Source: Pseudomonas sp. TCU-HL1
GTDB lineage: Bacteria > Pseudomonadota > Gammaproteobacteria > Pseudomonadales > Pseudomonadaceae
Length of the DNA stretch: 64,000 nucleotides
Direction: 5' to 3'
Assembly (NCBI RefSeq): GCF_001708505.1
Contig: NZ_CP015992.1
Span: 3,410,001-3,474,000, forward strand
The position numbers were made by a program, and so were the translations under genes. Below, one piece after another: positions 19,610-30,079 of the stretch; position 1 is the stretch's first letter, and every line of letters starts with the position of its first letter. The notes beneath the pieces were generated by a model that was given only the letters and a program-made list of their open reading frames with translations, was not told the origin of the DNA and did not search any database.

Positions 19610-20266
19610 TCAGAACGTCATTTCGACCACGTCGTCGGGAACGATCAGGCGGCCGGCGGTCTTCTCGGCGATCTCGGCGATGCTCACGCCCGGCGCGGTT
19701 TCGCGAAGGATGAAGACACCGTTCTCGATCTCCAGGTAGGCCAGGTCGGTCAGCACCTTGCGGATGCAGCCGGCGCCGGTCAGCGGTAGCGAGCAGCTCT
19801 CCAGCAGCTTGGACTCACCGTCCTTGGAAGCGTGGGTCATGGTGACAATGATGTTGTCGGCACCGGCCACCAGGTCCATGGCGCCGCCCATGCCCTTGAC
19901 CAGCTTGCCGGGGATCATCCAGGAGGCGATGTTGCCCTGCACGTCCACTTCGAACGCACCAAGCACGGTGAGGTCCACATGGCCGCCGCGGATCATCGCG
20001 AAGGATTCGGCGGAGGAGAAGATCGAAGCGCCCTTCACTGCGGTGACGGTCTGCTTGCCGGCGTTGATCATGTCGGCGTCCACTTCAGCGTCGGTGGGGA
20101 AGGCGCCCATGCCGAGCAGGCCGTTCTCGGACTGCAGCATCACTTCCATGCCTTCGGGTACGTAGTTGGCAACCAGGGTCGGGATGCCTATCCCTAAGTT
20201 CACGTAGTAGCCGTCTTTCAGTTCGCGGGCCACGCGCTGGGCCATCTGTTCGCGGGTCAGTGCCAT
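19610..20266 (-). CDS. dhcB: 3-oxoacid CoA-transferase subunit B (dehydrocarnitine CoA-transferase type)
   Basis: Beta subunit of a class I CoA-transferase, 218 residues. The catalytic glutamate that forms the acyl-glutamyl-CoA intermediate is Glu47 in LQSENGLLG. LGIGIPTLVANY near 24-35 is the CoA-binding region. It probably moves CoA from succinyl-CoA or a similar donor to acetoacetate or dehydrocarnitine. The symbol follows the syntenic P. aeruginosa genes next to atoB and a LysR regulator; atoA/scoB would be the generic alternative. A GAGGAAACC site precedes the ATG, and dhcA is 30 bases upstream. Confidence 0.85.
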   Translation of the reverse strand: MALTREQMAQRVARELKDGYYVNLGIGIPTLVANYVPEGMEVMLQSENGLLGMGAFPTDAEVDADMINAGKQTVTAVKGASIFSSAESFAMIRGGHVDLTVLGAFEVDVQGNIASWMIPGKLVKGMGGAMDLVAGADNIIVTMTHASKDGESKLLESCSLPLTGAGCIRKVLTDLAYLEIENGVFILRETAPGVSIAEIAEKTAGRLIVPDDVVEMTF

Positions 20267-20296
20267 GTCGGTTTCCTCGAATTCTTTTTGTCGTGA

Positions 20297-20995
20297 TCAG
20301 GCGCGAACGGTGCGCTTTTCGATGCGTTTTTCGAAGCTGCCAAGAATCACGCGATCAACGTAAATGCCCGGAGTGTGAATCTGGGTCGGGTCCAGCTCGC
20401 CTGGCTCGACGATCTCTTCCACCTCGACCACGGTGATGCGGCCGGCGGTGGCGACCACCGGGTTGAAGTTCTGCGCGGTGTGGCGATAGACCACGTTGCC
20501 GAAATGGTCGGCCTTCCAGCCTTTGACGATGGCGAAATCGCCGGTGATGGACGGCTCGAGGATGAATTTGCGGCCGTTGAATTCACGCACTTCCTTGCCT
20601 TCAGCGACTGGGGTGCCGTAGCCGGTGGCGGTGAAGAAGGCCGGGATGCCAGCACCGCCTGCGCGCAGTTTCTCGGCGAGGGTACCTTGCGGGGTCAGTT
20701 CGACTTCCAGTTCGCCGCTGAGCAGCTGCTTCTCGAACAGGGCGTTCTCACCGACGTAGGAGGCGACCATCTTGCGGATCTGGCGGTCTTCCAGCAGCAC
20801 GCCAAGGCCGAAGCCGTCGACGCCGCAGTTGTTGGAAACCACGGTGAGGCCGCTGACGCCAAGGCGGCGGATCTCGGCGATGAGGTTCTCGGGGATGCCA
20901 CAGAGGCCGAAACCGCCGGCCAGGACGGTCATGTTGTCGGTCAGCCCGTCCAGGGCTTCCTCGTAGCTGTATACGCGCTTGTCGAGTCCACTCAT
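20297..20995 (-). CDS. dhcA: 3-oxoacid CoA-transferase subunit A (dehydrocarnitine CoA-transferase type)
   Basis: Alpha subunit of the CoA-transferase, 232 residues, with the glycine loop GGFGLCGIPENLI at 27-39 that binds CoA and the conserved VSNNCGVDGFGLG segment. Two nearby ATGs are possible: 21001 and 20995. The second is chosen because AAGAGG lies nine bases ahead of it, while the first leaves only three. It forms an alpha2-beta2 enzyme with DhcB. The gene is divergent from the LysR-type gene dhcR, with a 125-base shared control region. Confidence 0.85.
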   Translation of the reverse strand: MSGLDKRVYSYEEALDGLTDNMTVLAGGFGLCGIPENLIAEIRRLGVSGLTVVSNNCGVDGFGLGVLLEDRQIRKMVASYVGENALFEKQLLSGELEVELTPQGTLAEKLRAGGAGIPAFFTATGYGTPVAEGKEVREFNGRKFILEPSITGDFAIVKGWKADHFGNVVYRHTAQNFNPVVATAGRITVVEVEEIVEPGELDPTQIHTPGIYVDRVILGSFEKRIEKRTVRA

Positions 20996-21075
20996 GCTCA
21001 TGTGCCTCTTGTCGTTATGGGTCGCGGCGGAGAACCGCCGGTGAGTGGGCCAGAGCTTCTCCCGCACAGACTGAT

Positions 21076-21100
21076 TTGTTAAGTTTGTTTTTCCTAACAA
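21076..21100. promoter_or_regulatory. Candidate LysR-type operator between dhcA and dhcR
   Basis: TTGTTA-N13-TAACAA inverted repeat in the AT-rich divergent intergenic region, 20 bases ahead of the dhcR start. Its size and position fit a LysR-family recognition site that could control both dhcR and the dhcA-dhcB-atoB-atoE genes. Confidence 0.5.
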
Positions 21101-21120
21101 TTAATAAGCAAACCAAATCA

Positions 21121-22029
21121 ATGACCATCAAGCAGTTGCGCGCCTTCCTCGCCGTGGCGCAGAGCCTGAGCTTCGCCCAGGCCTGCGAGCGGCTGCACCT
21201 GTCCCAGCCGGCGCTGAGCCTGGCGATCAAGAACCTGGAAGATTCCCTGGGCGGCCAACTGCTGGTGCGCACCACCCGCAGCGTGGCGCTGACGCCCGAG
21301 GGCGAAACCCTGCTGCCCATCGCGCGGCGCCTGCTGGCGGACTGGGACAACGCGGAGGAACTGCTGCGCCAGCACTTCACCCTGCAGCTGGGCAAGGTCT
21401 CCATTGCCGCCATGCCTTCGTTTGCCGGCAACCTGCTGCCGGCGGCGCTCAAGGCCTTCCGCGACCAGCACCCCAAGGTCAACGTGGCGGTACATGACGT
21501 GATCAACGAGCAAGTGCTGGAAATGGTGCGTAACCGCCGCGTGGAACTGGGCATCGCCTTCGAGCCCGACTCCCTCGACGGCCTCGACTTCACCCCCTTC
21601 TATACCGACCGCTTCGTGGCCGTGGTTCCGGCAGACTGCGAACTGGCCCAGCGCGCCGACGTCGGCTGGGCGGAGCTGCTGCAAGGCAACTTCATTACCC
21701 TGCAGCGCCCTTCAGCCGTGCGCCTGCTGCTGGAGGAAAGCATCGCCCCGCTGCATGGGCGCCTGCCCGTGGCCTTCGAGAGCCATCAGTTGGTGACGGT
21801 CGGGCGCATGGTTGCCCAGGGGCTGGGCGTCAGCGCAGTACCCAGCCTGTGCATCCAGCAGATGCAGGAATTGGGCGCGCATTGCATCGCACTGCACAGC
21901 CCGCAGGTGGAGCGCCGCGTGGGACTGCTGCGCCTGTCCGAACACACGCTCTCCACCGCCGCCCAGGCACTCAGCGATGTGCTGCTGCACGTGCGGGACT
22001 GGAGCCTGCTGGAGCTGCCCCAGCCCTGA
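21121..22029 (+). CDS. dhcR: LysR-family regulator of the CoA-transferase genes
   Basis: LysR-type regulator of 302 residues: winged helix-turn-helix at 1-60 (MTIKQLRAFLAVAQSLSF, then CERLHLSQPALSLAIKNLE) and a two-lobed effector-binding domain from about 90. It is divergent from dhcA and directly upstream of AACS on its own strand, matching DhcR in P. aeruginosa, which responds to a dehydrocarnitine-derived inducer. The frame opens 15 codons earlier at 21076, but ATG 21121 gives the standard N-terminus. The inducer here is inferred only from synteny. Confidence 0.82.
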   Translation: MTIKQLRAFLAVAQSLSFAQACERLHLSQPALSLAIKNLEDSLGGQLLVRTTRSVALTPEGETLLPIARRLLADWDNAEELLRQHFTLQLGKVSIAAMPSFAGNLLPAALKAFRDQHPKVNVAVHDVINEQVLEMVRNRRVELGIAFEPDSLDGLDFTPFYTDRFVAVVPADCELAQRADVGWAELLQGNFITLQRPSAVRLLLEESIAPLHGRLPVAFESHQLVTVGRMVAQGLGVSAVPSLCIQQMQELGAHCIALHSPQVERRVGLLRLSEHTLSTAAQALSDVLLHVRDWSLLELPQP

Positions 22030-22090
22030 GTCAAGGCCTATGCTCAATAACAACCGGACGACCCAAGACTCACTCGATGAGGATGCGCAG

Positions 22091-24046
<1,956 letters not shown>

Positions 24047-24058
24047 AGGCCGAACACC

Positions 24059-24156
24059 TGTAGGGGCGATTTCAATCGCCAACCGGACCGCAGGTTCGGC
24101 CTGCGAGGTTTCAGGGGGCAGCTGCGCCGCCCTTGTCGATTGAAATCGACCCCACA
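24059..24156. repeat. 98-bp-class palindromic element, copy 2
   Basis: TGTAGGGGCGATTTCAATCG ... CGATTGAAATCGACCCCACA. It shares the inner stretch CCAACCGGACCGCAGGTTCG with copies 3 and 4. The outer stem uses ATTTCAATC instead of AATTCATTC on both arms, so the arms have changed together. It lies between the convergent AACS and PfpI genes. Confidence 0.8.
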
Positions 24157-24172
24157 GATGAGTGCATCGCGC

Positions 24173-24769
24173 CTACAGATACGGCCGAATCACACCCAGG
24201 GCCCGCTCGACAAAAGCCTCCTTCTCCCCCACCGGCGCCACATAGTGCAGCGCCGTGGCGCAAGCGTCCTCGCCGGCCAGCCTGGCGATCACCCAGGCCG
24301 CCAGGTAGGGCGCGGACAGGCAGCCGCCGGCGGTGGCCAGGTTGCCATTGGCAAAGAACGGCTGATCCAGTACCTGAACCCCGGCTTCGATCACCCAAGG
24401 CTTGGTGGTGAGGTCCGTGCAGGCCGGTAGATTGCCGAGCAGGCCAAGCCTGGCCATCAGCAAGGCCCCGGAACACTGCGAGCCGATCAACTGACGCTGC
24501 GGGTCCAGGCGCAGGCGGTCGAGGATGCTGCGATCCTGGGCGATGTCGCGAGTCAGGATGCCGCTGCCGAACAGCACCACATCGGCGGTGTTGGCCGCCT
24601 CCAGCGGTTGCTGGGCCTGGACCCGCACACCGTTCATCGAGGTGACCCACTCGCTGGGGGCGGTGATTTCCGCCTGCCAGCCCTGCCCGCGCAGGCGGTT
24701 GAGCAAACCTGCGGCCACGAAGGAATCCAGTTCGTTAAAACCTTCGAACGTCAGAACGGCGATACGCAT
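24173..24769 (-). CDS. DJ-1/PfpI family protein
   Basis: Class I glutamine amidotransferase-like protein of 198 residues. The nucleophile-elbow cysteine is Cys99 in GSQCSGALLMA, preceded by LFGSGIL, a normal DJ-1/PfpI arrangement. The N-terminus MRIAVLTFEGFNELDSF is also typical. Family members include glyoxalases, chaperone-like stress proteins and isonitrile hydratases; nothing here separates these. ATG 24769 is preferred to the GTG one codon upstream, with GGGAGG upstream. It is convergent with AACS across a 98-bp repeat. Confidence 0.8.
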   Translation of the reverse strand: MRIAVLTFEGFNELDSFVAAGLLNRLRGQGWQAEITAPSEWVTSMNGVRVQAQQPLEAANTADVVLFGSGILTRDIAQDRSILDRLRLDPQRQLIGSQCSGALLMARLGLLGNLPACTDLTTKPWVIEAGVQVLDQPFFANGNLATAGGCLSAPYLAAWVIARLAGEDACATALHYVAPVGEKEAFVERALGVIRPYL

Positions 24770-24893
24770 CACGACCTCCCGGATCGGTTGGGTGCATGGG
24801 GCGAATCTATGCGGGTCGGGGTGCGGCCGCTATGTACAGATGCGATTAAATCTGGCCGTACAGGCGGGCGGGCAATTCCGCCGTTGCCTTACC

Positions 24894-24921
24894 TGTGGGA
24901 GCGAATTCATTCGCTCCCACA
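24894..24921. repeat. 28-bp perfect palindrome TGTGGGAGCGAATTC
   Basis: TGTGGGAGCGAATT followed by its exact complement, immediately downstream of the PilU-like gene stop. A miniature form of the larger palindromes; the stem could terminate the minus-strand transcript. The remaining 24770-24893 gap contains nothing else recognised. Confidence 0.7.
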
Positions 24922-24926
24922 ATGAA

Positions 24927-26135
24927 CTAGCCAATCCGAGGCCCCGGCTCCTCCGGCCCTTCCTCTTCCAGGTCTTCCAGCTTCAGCTCCAGGCCCCAAC
25001 CGGCGGCATCCTCGGTGCGGGCAGGCGCCGCTGCGGGAGCCGGGGCGGCTGTCGGTGCGGGAGCCGCTGCCGGGCCGTCACGGTAGAGCTTGAGCTTCAG
25101 GCGCAGGTTGTTGGCCGAGTCGGCGTTCTTGATCGCCTCGTCCTCGGGAATCGCGCCCTCCACCACCAGGTCGAACAGCGCCTGGTCGAAGGTCTGCATG
25201 CCCAGGCCACGGGACTTCTCCATGATTTCCTTGATGGAGTGGAATTCGCCGCGCTTGATCAAGTCGCTGATGGTGGAGGTGCCCAACAGTACTTCCACCG
25301 CGGCCCGGCGCTTGCCGTCCTGGGTGCGCACCAGGCGCTGGGAAACGAAGGCCTTGAGGTTGTTGCCCAGGTCGTTGAGCAGCTGCGGGCGGCGCTCTTC
25401 GGGGAAGAAGTTGATGATGCGGTCCAGCGCCTGGTTGGCGTTGTTGGCGTGCAGGGTGGAAATCGCCAGGTGGCCGGTATCGGCGAAGGCCAGGGCGTGC
25501 TCCATGGTCTCGCGGTCGCGGATCTCGCCGATCAAGATCACGTCCGGCGCCTGGCGCAGGGTGTTCTTCAGCGCGGCGTGGAAGCTGCGGGTATCCACGC
25601 CCACTTCGCGCTGGTTGATGATGGACTTCTTGTGCCGGTGCACGTACTCCACCGGGTCTTCGATGGTGATGATGTGGCCGCCGGTGTTGCGGTTGCGGTA
25701 GTCGATCAGCGCGGCCAGGGAAGTGGATTTGCCGGAGCCGGTGCCGCCGACGAAGAGCACCAGGCCACGCTTCTCCATGACCATCTTGAGCAGCACTTCG
25801 GGCAGCTTGAGGTCCTCGAAGCGGGGGATGTCCAGCTTGATGTTCCGCGCGACGATGGACACCTCGTTGCGCTGGCGGAAGATGTTGATGCGGAATCGCC
25901 CGATGTTCGGCAGCGAGATGGCCAGGTTCATTTCCAGCTCCCGATCGAACTCGGCGCGCTGCTCGGGGTCCATGATCGACTCGGCGATCCTGGCCACATC
26001 CCCGGCTTTCAGAGGCTCGTTGCTGAGCGGCCGCAGCAGCCCGTTGAACTTGGCACAGGGCGGTGCGCCCGTGGACAGGTAGAGGTCGGAACCATCCTGG
26101 CTGGCCAGGATTTTCAGCATCGAAGAAAGGTCCAT
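24927..26135 (-). CDS. PilT/PilU-family type IV pilus retraction-type ATPase
   Basis: Hexameric secretion-type ATPase of 402 residues. Walker A GGTGSGKST is at 130-138, an Asp box (TIEDPVEYVH) follows near 157, Walker B is VILIGEIRDRET near 198-209, and the His box STLHANNA lies near 224. It is closer to PilU than to PilT in the N-terminal LKILASQDGSDLYLSTG. Typical members end soon after the ATPase; this one carries an extra tail of about 50 residues rich in Ala-Pro and then Glu (GPAAAPAPTAAPAP, then LEDLEEEGPEEPG). It stands alone, away from other pil genes, beside ppiC on the opposite strand. Confidence 0.85.
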   Translation of the reverse strand: MDLSSMLKILASQDGSDLYLSTGAPPCAKFNGLLRPLSNEPLKAGDVARIAESIMDPEQRAEFDRELEMNLAISLPNIGRFRINIFRQRNEVSIVARNIKLDIPRFEDLKLPEVLLKMVMEKRGLVLFVGGTGSGKSTSLAALIDYRNRNTGGHIITIEDPVEYVHRHKKSIINQREVGVDTRSFHAALKNTLRQAPDVILIGEIRDRETMEHALAFADTGHLAISTLHANNANQALDRIINFFPEERRPQLLNDLGNNLKAFVSQRLVRTQDGKRRAAVEVLLGTSTISDLIKRGEFHSIKEIMEKSRGLGMQTFDQALFDLVVEGAIPEDEAIKNADSANNLRLKLKLYRDGPAAAPAPTAAPAPAAAPARTEDAAGWGLELKLEDLEEEGPEEPGPRIG

Positions 26136-26255
26136 GTGGCGTGCGTGTCCCGTTCAGGTGTGAAGGCATCCGCGTGGCGGATCACAGGTCAGCAACTGTA
26201 TGGCGGCGGCCCGTGCTGGCACAATGAACCGTTCCACACTCCAAGAGGATTTCCC

Positions 26256-26534
26256 ATGGCCAAGGCCCTTGCCCGCCATATTCTGGTCAAGACCGAGGCG
26301 GAAGCCGAACAACTGAAGAAGCGCCTCGACAAAGGCGAAGACTTCGCAACCCTGGCCAAGAAGCATTCCATCTGCCCGTCCGCCAAACGCGGTGGCGACC
26401 TGGGCGAAGTCCGCCCCGGCCAGATGGTGCGGGTGATCGATCAGGTGATCTTCAAGAAACCCGTGCGAGTCATCCATGGCCCGGTGAAGAGCCAGTTCGG
26501 CTATCACCTGGTGCAGGTGTTCTTCAGGGAATGA
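26256..26534 (+). CDS. ppiC: Parvulin-type peptidyl-prolyl isomerase
   Basis: Single-domain cytoplasmic parvulin of 92 residues catalysing cis-trans isomerisation of peptidyl-prolyl bonds. The family pattern is clear: ARHILVKTEAEAEQL at the start, FATLAKKHSICPSAKRGGDLG in the middle and VKSQFGYHLVQV at the end. There is no signal peptide. ATG 26256 has AAGAGG eight bases upstream. It is divergent from the PilU-like gene. Confidence 0.93.
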   Translation: MAKALARHILVKTEAEAEQLKKRLDKGEDFATLAKKHSICPSAKRGGDLGEVRPGQMVRVIDQVIFKKPVRVIHGPVKSQFGYHLVQVFFRE

Positions 26535-26611
26535 GGCGAAGCGGGGAGATGGGCACCGTCCGTGGCGCAGTGCCCATTCTGGAGCGGCTACATGACACCG
26601 GGATTACCGGC

Positions 26612-26911
26612 TCATTGCAGCGTTTCGCGTGCGCAGGAGCGAGAGATATCGGTGAGGACCGTCAGCTCTTCGGCGGTGGGTTTGCGGCCGTCAGTCACGG
26701 CCACCAACTGCTGGGAGGTGAACGCTTCCTGCATCATCCCGGTGGAGCACTTGCAGTAAGCGACGGCCCTGTCCGGGGGCACCTGGGCGGCCGCGCTGGT
26801 GACGCATTCACGGCTGAACTTCTCCGCGCCACCTGCCGGCCACTGACCCGCCATCGCTGTGAAAGCACAGGCCTGCAAGGCCAGAACGCCGAAAAACCGA
26901 GTCTTCTTCAC
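26612..26911 (-). CDS. Small exported cysteine-containing protein
   Basis: A GTG start at 26911 with AGGAG upstream yields 99 residues beginning KKTRFFGVLALQACAFTAMAGQ after the initiator, a clear signal peptide probably cleaved after AMA. The mature part has four cysteines (SRECVTS, YCKCS, RSCARE) and looks like a small periplasmic disulfide protein. The family was not recognised. A longer open frame reaches 26992 but lacks a signal sequence at its start. It is convergent with ppiC and just downstream of the 62-residue ORF. Confidence 0.6.
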   Translation of the reverse strand: MKKTRFFGVLALQACAFTAMAGQWPAGGAEKFSRECVTSAAAQVPPDRAVAYCKCSTGMMQEAFTSQQLVAVTDGRKPTAEELTVLTDISRSCARETLQ

Positions 26912-26998
26912 CTGCCATCTCCTGCTGGTCCTGGAGGCACATTCTTGCCGTAGCGGGCACCTGCCAGGCAATAGCTGAAAACGACAAGGCACGGCGCC

Positions 26999-27187
26999 TC
27001 ACTCCTCCTTGCGCGCCTGCTGTTGCACCCAGCCCGGCAGCCAGTGGGGCGCTTCTATGCGCTCCTGCAGGCGAACCGCGAACGCCAGGGCCGAAGCCCG
27101 GTCGCGGAACGGCACCGTCATGCCGAGGGCTTTCACCTGCCACTCTTCTCTATCGCCACGGTTGATCTGCTGGATCGAGATGTCCAT
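26999..27187 (-). CDS. Small conserved-looking protein, 62 residues
   Basis: Begins MDISIQQINRGDREEWQVKALGM and contains an acidic/basic helix region (ASALAFAVRLQERIEAP). No signal peptide, membrane segment or known motif was recognised. Codon use and position in the same direction as the following exported protein support a real gene. Function unknown. Confidence 0.5.
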   Translation of the reverse strand: MDISIQQINRGDREEWQVKALGMTVPFRDRASALAFAVRLQERIEAPHWLPGWVQQQARKEE

Positions 27188-27225
27188 GTACGGCTCCGGC
27201 TATACGTCTCGGGACCGCCACGGCA

Positions 27226-27255
27226 AGAAAAAAGGCCAACTGATCAGGTTGGCCT
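27226..27255 (-). terminator. Rho-independent terminator on the minus strand
   Basis: Read on the minus strand: AGGCCAAC-CTGATCA-GTTGGCCT followed by TTTTTT. There is no recognised minus-strand gene upstream of it (27256-27450), so it may end a small RNA or short unannotated transcript. On the plus strand the stem has no T-run. Confidence 0.7.
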
Positions 27256-27450
27256 GCACTGCGAAGGTCTGGGGATGCGCTGGTGCATCGAATATGCCGT
27301 GGAAGCCGAATCAGGCTAGCGCTGGAAGTTGACGGTTTGGCGACAGGGCCGTGACCGCGCCAACCCGACAATCGATCCCCCTGGATGCAGGCAAAACCGC
27401 TACAATCGCGCCTTTTTTGCGCGCGAGCGCCCTAAGCTCAGGATTCCATC

Positions 27451-29040
27451 GTGATCTCTACCGCCAACATCACCATGCAGTTTGGCCCCAAGCCGCTGTT
27501 CGAGAACGTTTCCGTCAAGTTCGGCAACGGCAACCGCTACGGCCTGATCGGTGCCAACGGCTGCGGCAAGTCGACCTTCATGAAAATCCTCGGCAGTGAT
27601 CTGGAGGCCTCTGGCGGCCAGGTGATGCTGGAGCCCAACGTGCGACTCGGCAAGCTGCGCCAGGATCAGTTCGCCTACGAAGAATTCAGCGTGATCGACA
27701 CCGTGATCATGGGCCATGGGGAGCTGTGGAGGGTCAAGGCCGAACGTGACCGCATCTATTCGCTGCCGGAAATGAGCGAGGACGACGGCATGGCCGTGGC
27801 CGAGCTGGAGACCGAGTTCGCCGAGATGGACGGCTACACCGCCGAATCCCGCGCCGGCGAGCTTCTGCTCGGCCTGGGCATTCCGCTCAGCCAGCATTTC
27901 GGCCCGATGAGCGAGGTCGCCCCCGGCTGGAAGCTGCGCGTGCTGCTGGCCCAGGCGCTGTTCTCGGACCCGGACGTGCTGCTGCTGGACGAGCCGACCA
28001 ACCACCTGGACATCAACACCATCCGCTGGCTGGAAAACATCCTCACGGCGCGTAACAGCACCATGATCATCATTTCCCACGACCGCCACTTCCTGAACAG
28101 CGTGTGCACCCACATGGCGGACCTGGACTACGGCGAGCTGCGGCTGTTCCCGGGCAATTACGACGAGTACATGACCGCCGCGACCCAGTCGCGCGAGCAG
28201 CTCCTGGCCGACAACGCCAAGAAAAAGGCGCAGATCGCCGAGCTGCAGACCTTCGTCAGCCGTTTCTCCGCCAACGCCTCGAAAGCCAAGCAGGCCACCT
28301 CGCGCGCCAAGCAGATCGACAAAATCCAACTGGCCGAGGTCAAGCCATCCAGTCGTGTCAGCCCCTTCATTCGTTTCGACCAGCACAAGAAGCTGCACCG
28401 CCAGGCAGTGACCGTGGAGAAGCTGGCCAAGGGCTTCGAGGGCAAGCAACTGTTCAAGGGCCTGGACCTGCAGATCGAGGCTGGCGAGCGCGTCGCCATC
28501 ATCGGCCCCAACGGCATCGGCAAGACCACCCTGCTGCGCACCCTGGTCGGTGAGATGACCCCGGACTCCGGCAACGTGAAATGGACCGAAAGCGCGGACC
28601 TCGGCTACTACGCCCAGGACCATGCCCATGACTTCGAAGACGACGTCACCCTGTTCGACTGGATGGGCCAGTGGACCCAGGGCGGCGAACAACTGGTGCG
28701 CGGCACCCTGGGCCGGATGCTGTTCTCCAACGACGAGATCCTCAAGTCGGTGAAAGTCATCTCCGGTGGCGAGCAGGGCCGCATGCTGTTCGGCAAGCTG
28801 ATTCTGAAGCGGCCCAACGTGCTGGTGATGGACGAACCCACCAACCACCTGGACATGGAATCCATCGAAGCGCTCAACCTGGCGTTGGAAAACTATCCGG
28901 GCACCCTGATCTTCGTCAGCCACGACCGCGAGTTCGTCGGCTCCCTGGCCACCCGCATCATCGAGCTGAACGAGAACGGCGTGACCGACTTCAGCGGCAC
29001 CTACGACGACTATCTGCGTAGCCAGGGTGTGATTGTCTGA
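27451..29040 (+). CDS. ybiT: ABC-F family ATPase, YbiT type
   Basis: Soluble protein of 529 residues with two ATP-binding cassettes and no membrane domain; ABC-F proteins act on the ribosome. Cassette 1 has Walker A GANGCGKST near 36 and Walker B VLLLDEPTNHLD, but its signature is the degenerate MSEVAPGWKLR typical of YbiT. Cassette 2 has GPNGIGKTT and ISGGEQGRMLFGK. The charged linker between them (ADNAKKKAQIAELQTFVSRF) matches YbiT. The start is GTG at 27451 with AGGA eight bases upstream. It ends before a 98-bp palindrome and a bidirectional terminator. Confidence 0.92.
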   Translation: MISTANITMQFGPKPLFENVSVKFGNGNRYGLIGANGCGKSTFMKILGSDLEASGGQVMLEPNVRLGKLRQDQFAYEEFSVIDTVIMGHGELWRVKAERDRIYSLPEMSEDDGMAVAELETEFAEMDGYTAESRAGELLLGLGIPLSQHFGPMSEVAPGWKLRVLLAQALFSDPDVLLLDEPTNHLDINTIRWLENILTARNSTMIIISHDRHFLNSVCTHMADLDYGELRLFPGNYDEYMTAATQSREQLLADNAKKKAQIAELQTFVSRFSANASKAKQATSRAKQIDKIQLAEVKPSSRVSPFIRFDQHKKLHRQAVTVEKLAKGFEGKQLFKGLDLQIEAGERVAIIGPNGIGKTTLLRTLVGEMTPDSGNVKWTESADLGYYAQDHAHDFEDDVTLFDWMGQWTQGGEQLVRGTLGRMLFSNDEILKSVKVISGGEQGRMLFGKLILKRPNVLVMDEPTNHLDMESIEALNLALENYPGTLIFVSHDREFVGSLATRIIELNENGVTDFSGTYDDYLRSQGVIV

Positions 29041-29067
29041 TCCCTTCCCGGACATGAAGGCTGCATC

Positions 29068-29165
29068 TGTAGGGGCGAATTCATTCGCCAACCGGACCGC
29101 AGGTTCGGCCCTCAATGTCTCACGGGGCAGCTTCGCCGCCCTTGGCGAATGAATTCGCCCCTACA
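29068..29165. repeat. 98-bp-class palindromic element, copy 3
   Basis: Same TGTAGGGGCGAATTCATTCG termini and inner CCAACCGGACCGCAGGTTCG as copy 4, located between the convergent ybiT and azoR genes just before a strong terminator. Confidence 0.85.
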
Positions 29166-29184
29166 AGGAATTGATGAGTCCGCT

Positions 29185-29223
29185 AAAACACAATGCCCCG
29201 CAATTGCGGGGCATTGTGTTTTC
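29185..29223. terminator. Bidirectional Rho-independent terminator
   Basis: AAAACACAATGCCCCGC-AATT-GCGGGGCATTGTGTTTT: a perfect 17-bp stem with A and T runs on the two sides, between convergent ybiT and azoR. Confidence 0.9.
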
Positions 29224-29235
29224 CAACGGGCGGAA

Positions 29236-29844
29236 TCAGGCGGTGGCGAACAGCTCGCCGATCTGGCCCTGGGCAGCCCTGAAGGCATTGACGCGGGGCT
29301 CTTCGCCGTAGGCCAGGCCTTCGGCGCGGACGATCTCGATGTCGGTCACGCCGAGGAAGTTCAGCACCAGCCTCAGGTAGTCCTCATGGGCCTGGCCGCT
29401 GGCCTGACCGGCGTGGATGCCGCCTGCAGTGGAGACGATGACCACTTTCTTGCCGCCCGCCAGGCCTTCCGGGCCGTTCTCGGTGTAGCGGAAAGTCTTG
29501 CCGGCGACGGCGATGCGGTCGATCCAGGCCTTCAGTTGGCTCGGGATGGAGAAGTTGTACATCGGTGCGCCGATGACGATGGCGTCGGCGGCGAGGAATT
29601 CATTCAGGGTGGTTTCACCCAGTTCGGCTTCGTGCTTCTGCGCGGCATCGCGCAGTTCGGCCGGGGTGCCACCGGCAACCAGGCTCAAGGCCGACAGGTG
29701 GCTGATGGCGTCGCTGGCCAGGTCGCGGTAGGTGACCTGGGCGTTCGGCTCGGCGGCTTCCCAGGCGGCAACCACGTCGCGGCTCAGTTGGCGGGAGGCG
29801 GAGGCGTCGCCGAGGATGCTGGAATCGAGGTGCAGAAGTTTCAT
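29236..29844 (-). CDS. azoR: FMN-dependent NADH-azoreductase / quinone reductase
   Basis: Flavodoxin-fold protein of 202 residues of the AzoR (AcpD) family, reducing quinones and azo compounds with NADH. The N-terminus MKLLHLDSSILGDASASRQLS, the FMN-binding PMYNFSIPSQLKAWIDRI segment near 97-114 and the VSTAGGIHAG loop near 140-150 are standard. The length matches the family. The upstream 29845-30079 gap carries the divergent promoter area of no clear partner and a GTGGACC palindrome around 30030-30056. Confidence 0.9.
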   Translation of the reverse strand: MKLLHLDSSILGDASASRQLSRDVVAAWEAAEPNAQVTYRDLASDAISHLSALSLVAGGTPAELRDAAQKHEAELGETTLNEFLAADAIVIGAPMYNFSIPSQLKAWIDRIAVAGKTFRYTENGPEGLAGGKKVVIVSTAGGIHAGQASGQAHEDYLRLVLNFLGVTDIEIVRAEGLAYGEEPRVNAFRAAQGQIGELFATA

Positions 29845-30079
29845 GGATGGGTACCCTCAGTTGGGCGACCGGCGACGGCCGATCGGAATGGAGGTAATCC
29901 TATCCATGTCGATAAACACTGATTAGACGGCGAATTTGTGATTCAGCGTCTCACGCATGGAACGATTTAGCTTTTGAGTGGATAGCGCTTTTCCTATCCA
30001 CCATTGCGGTCCGACCGAACCACGGATGGTGGACCGATGAAGCGTGGTCCACCCTACGCCGGACGACGGTTTCGGCGCG

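Noticed and set aside
24525..26534. 669-residue plus-strand frame ending in the PpiC sequence
   Set aside because: Only the last 92 codons are real (ppiC); the rest is antisense to the PfpI and PilU-like genes, and ppiC has its own ATG and RBS.
27150..27371. 73-residue minus-strand frame covering the orphan terminator
   Set aside because: It would be translated through a strong terminator hairpin and has no RBS or recognisable sequence.
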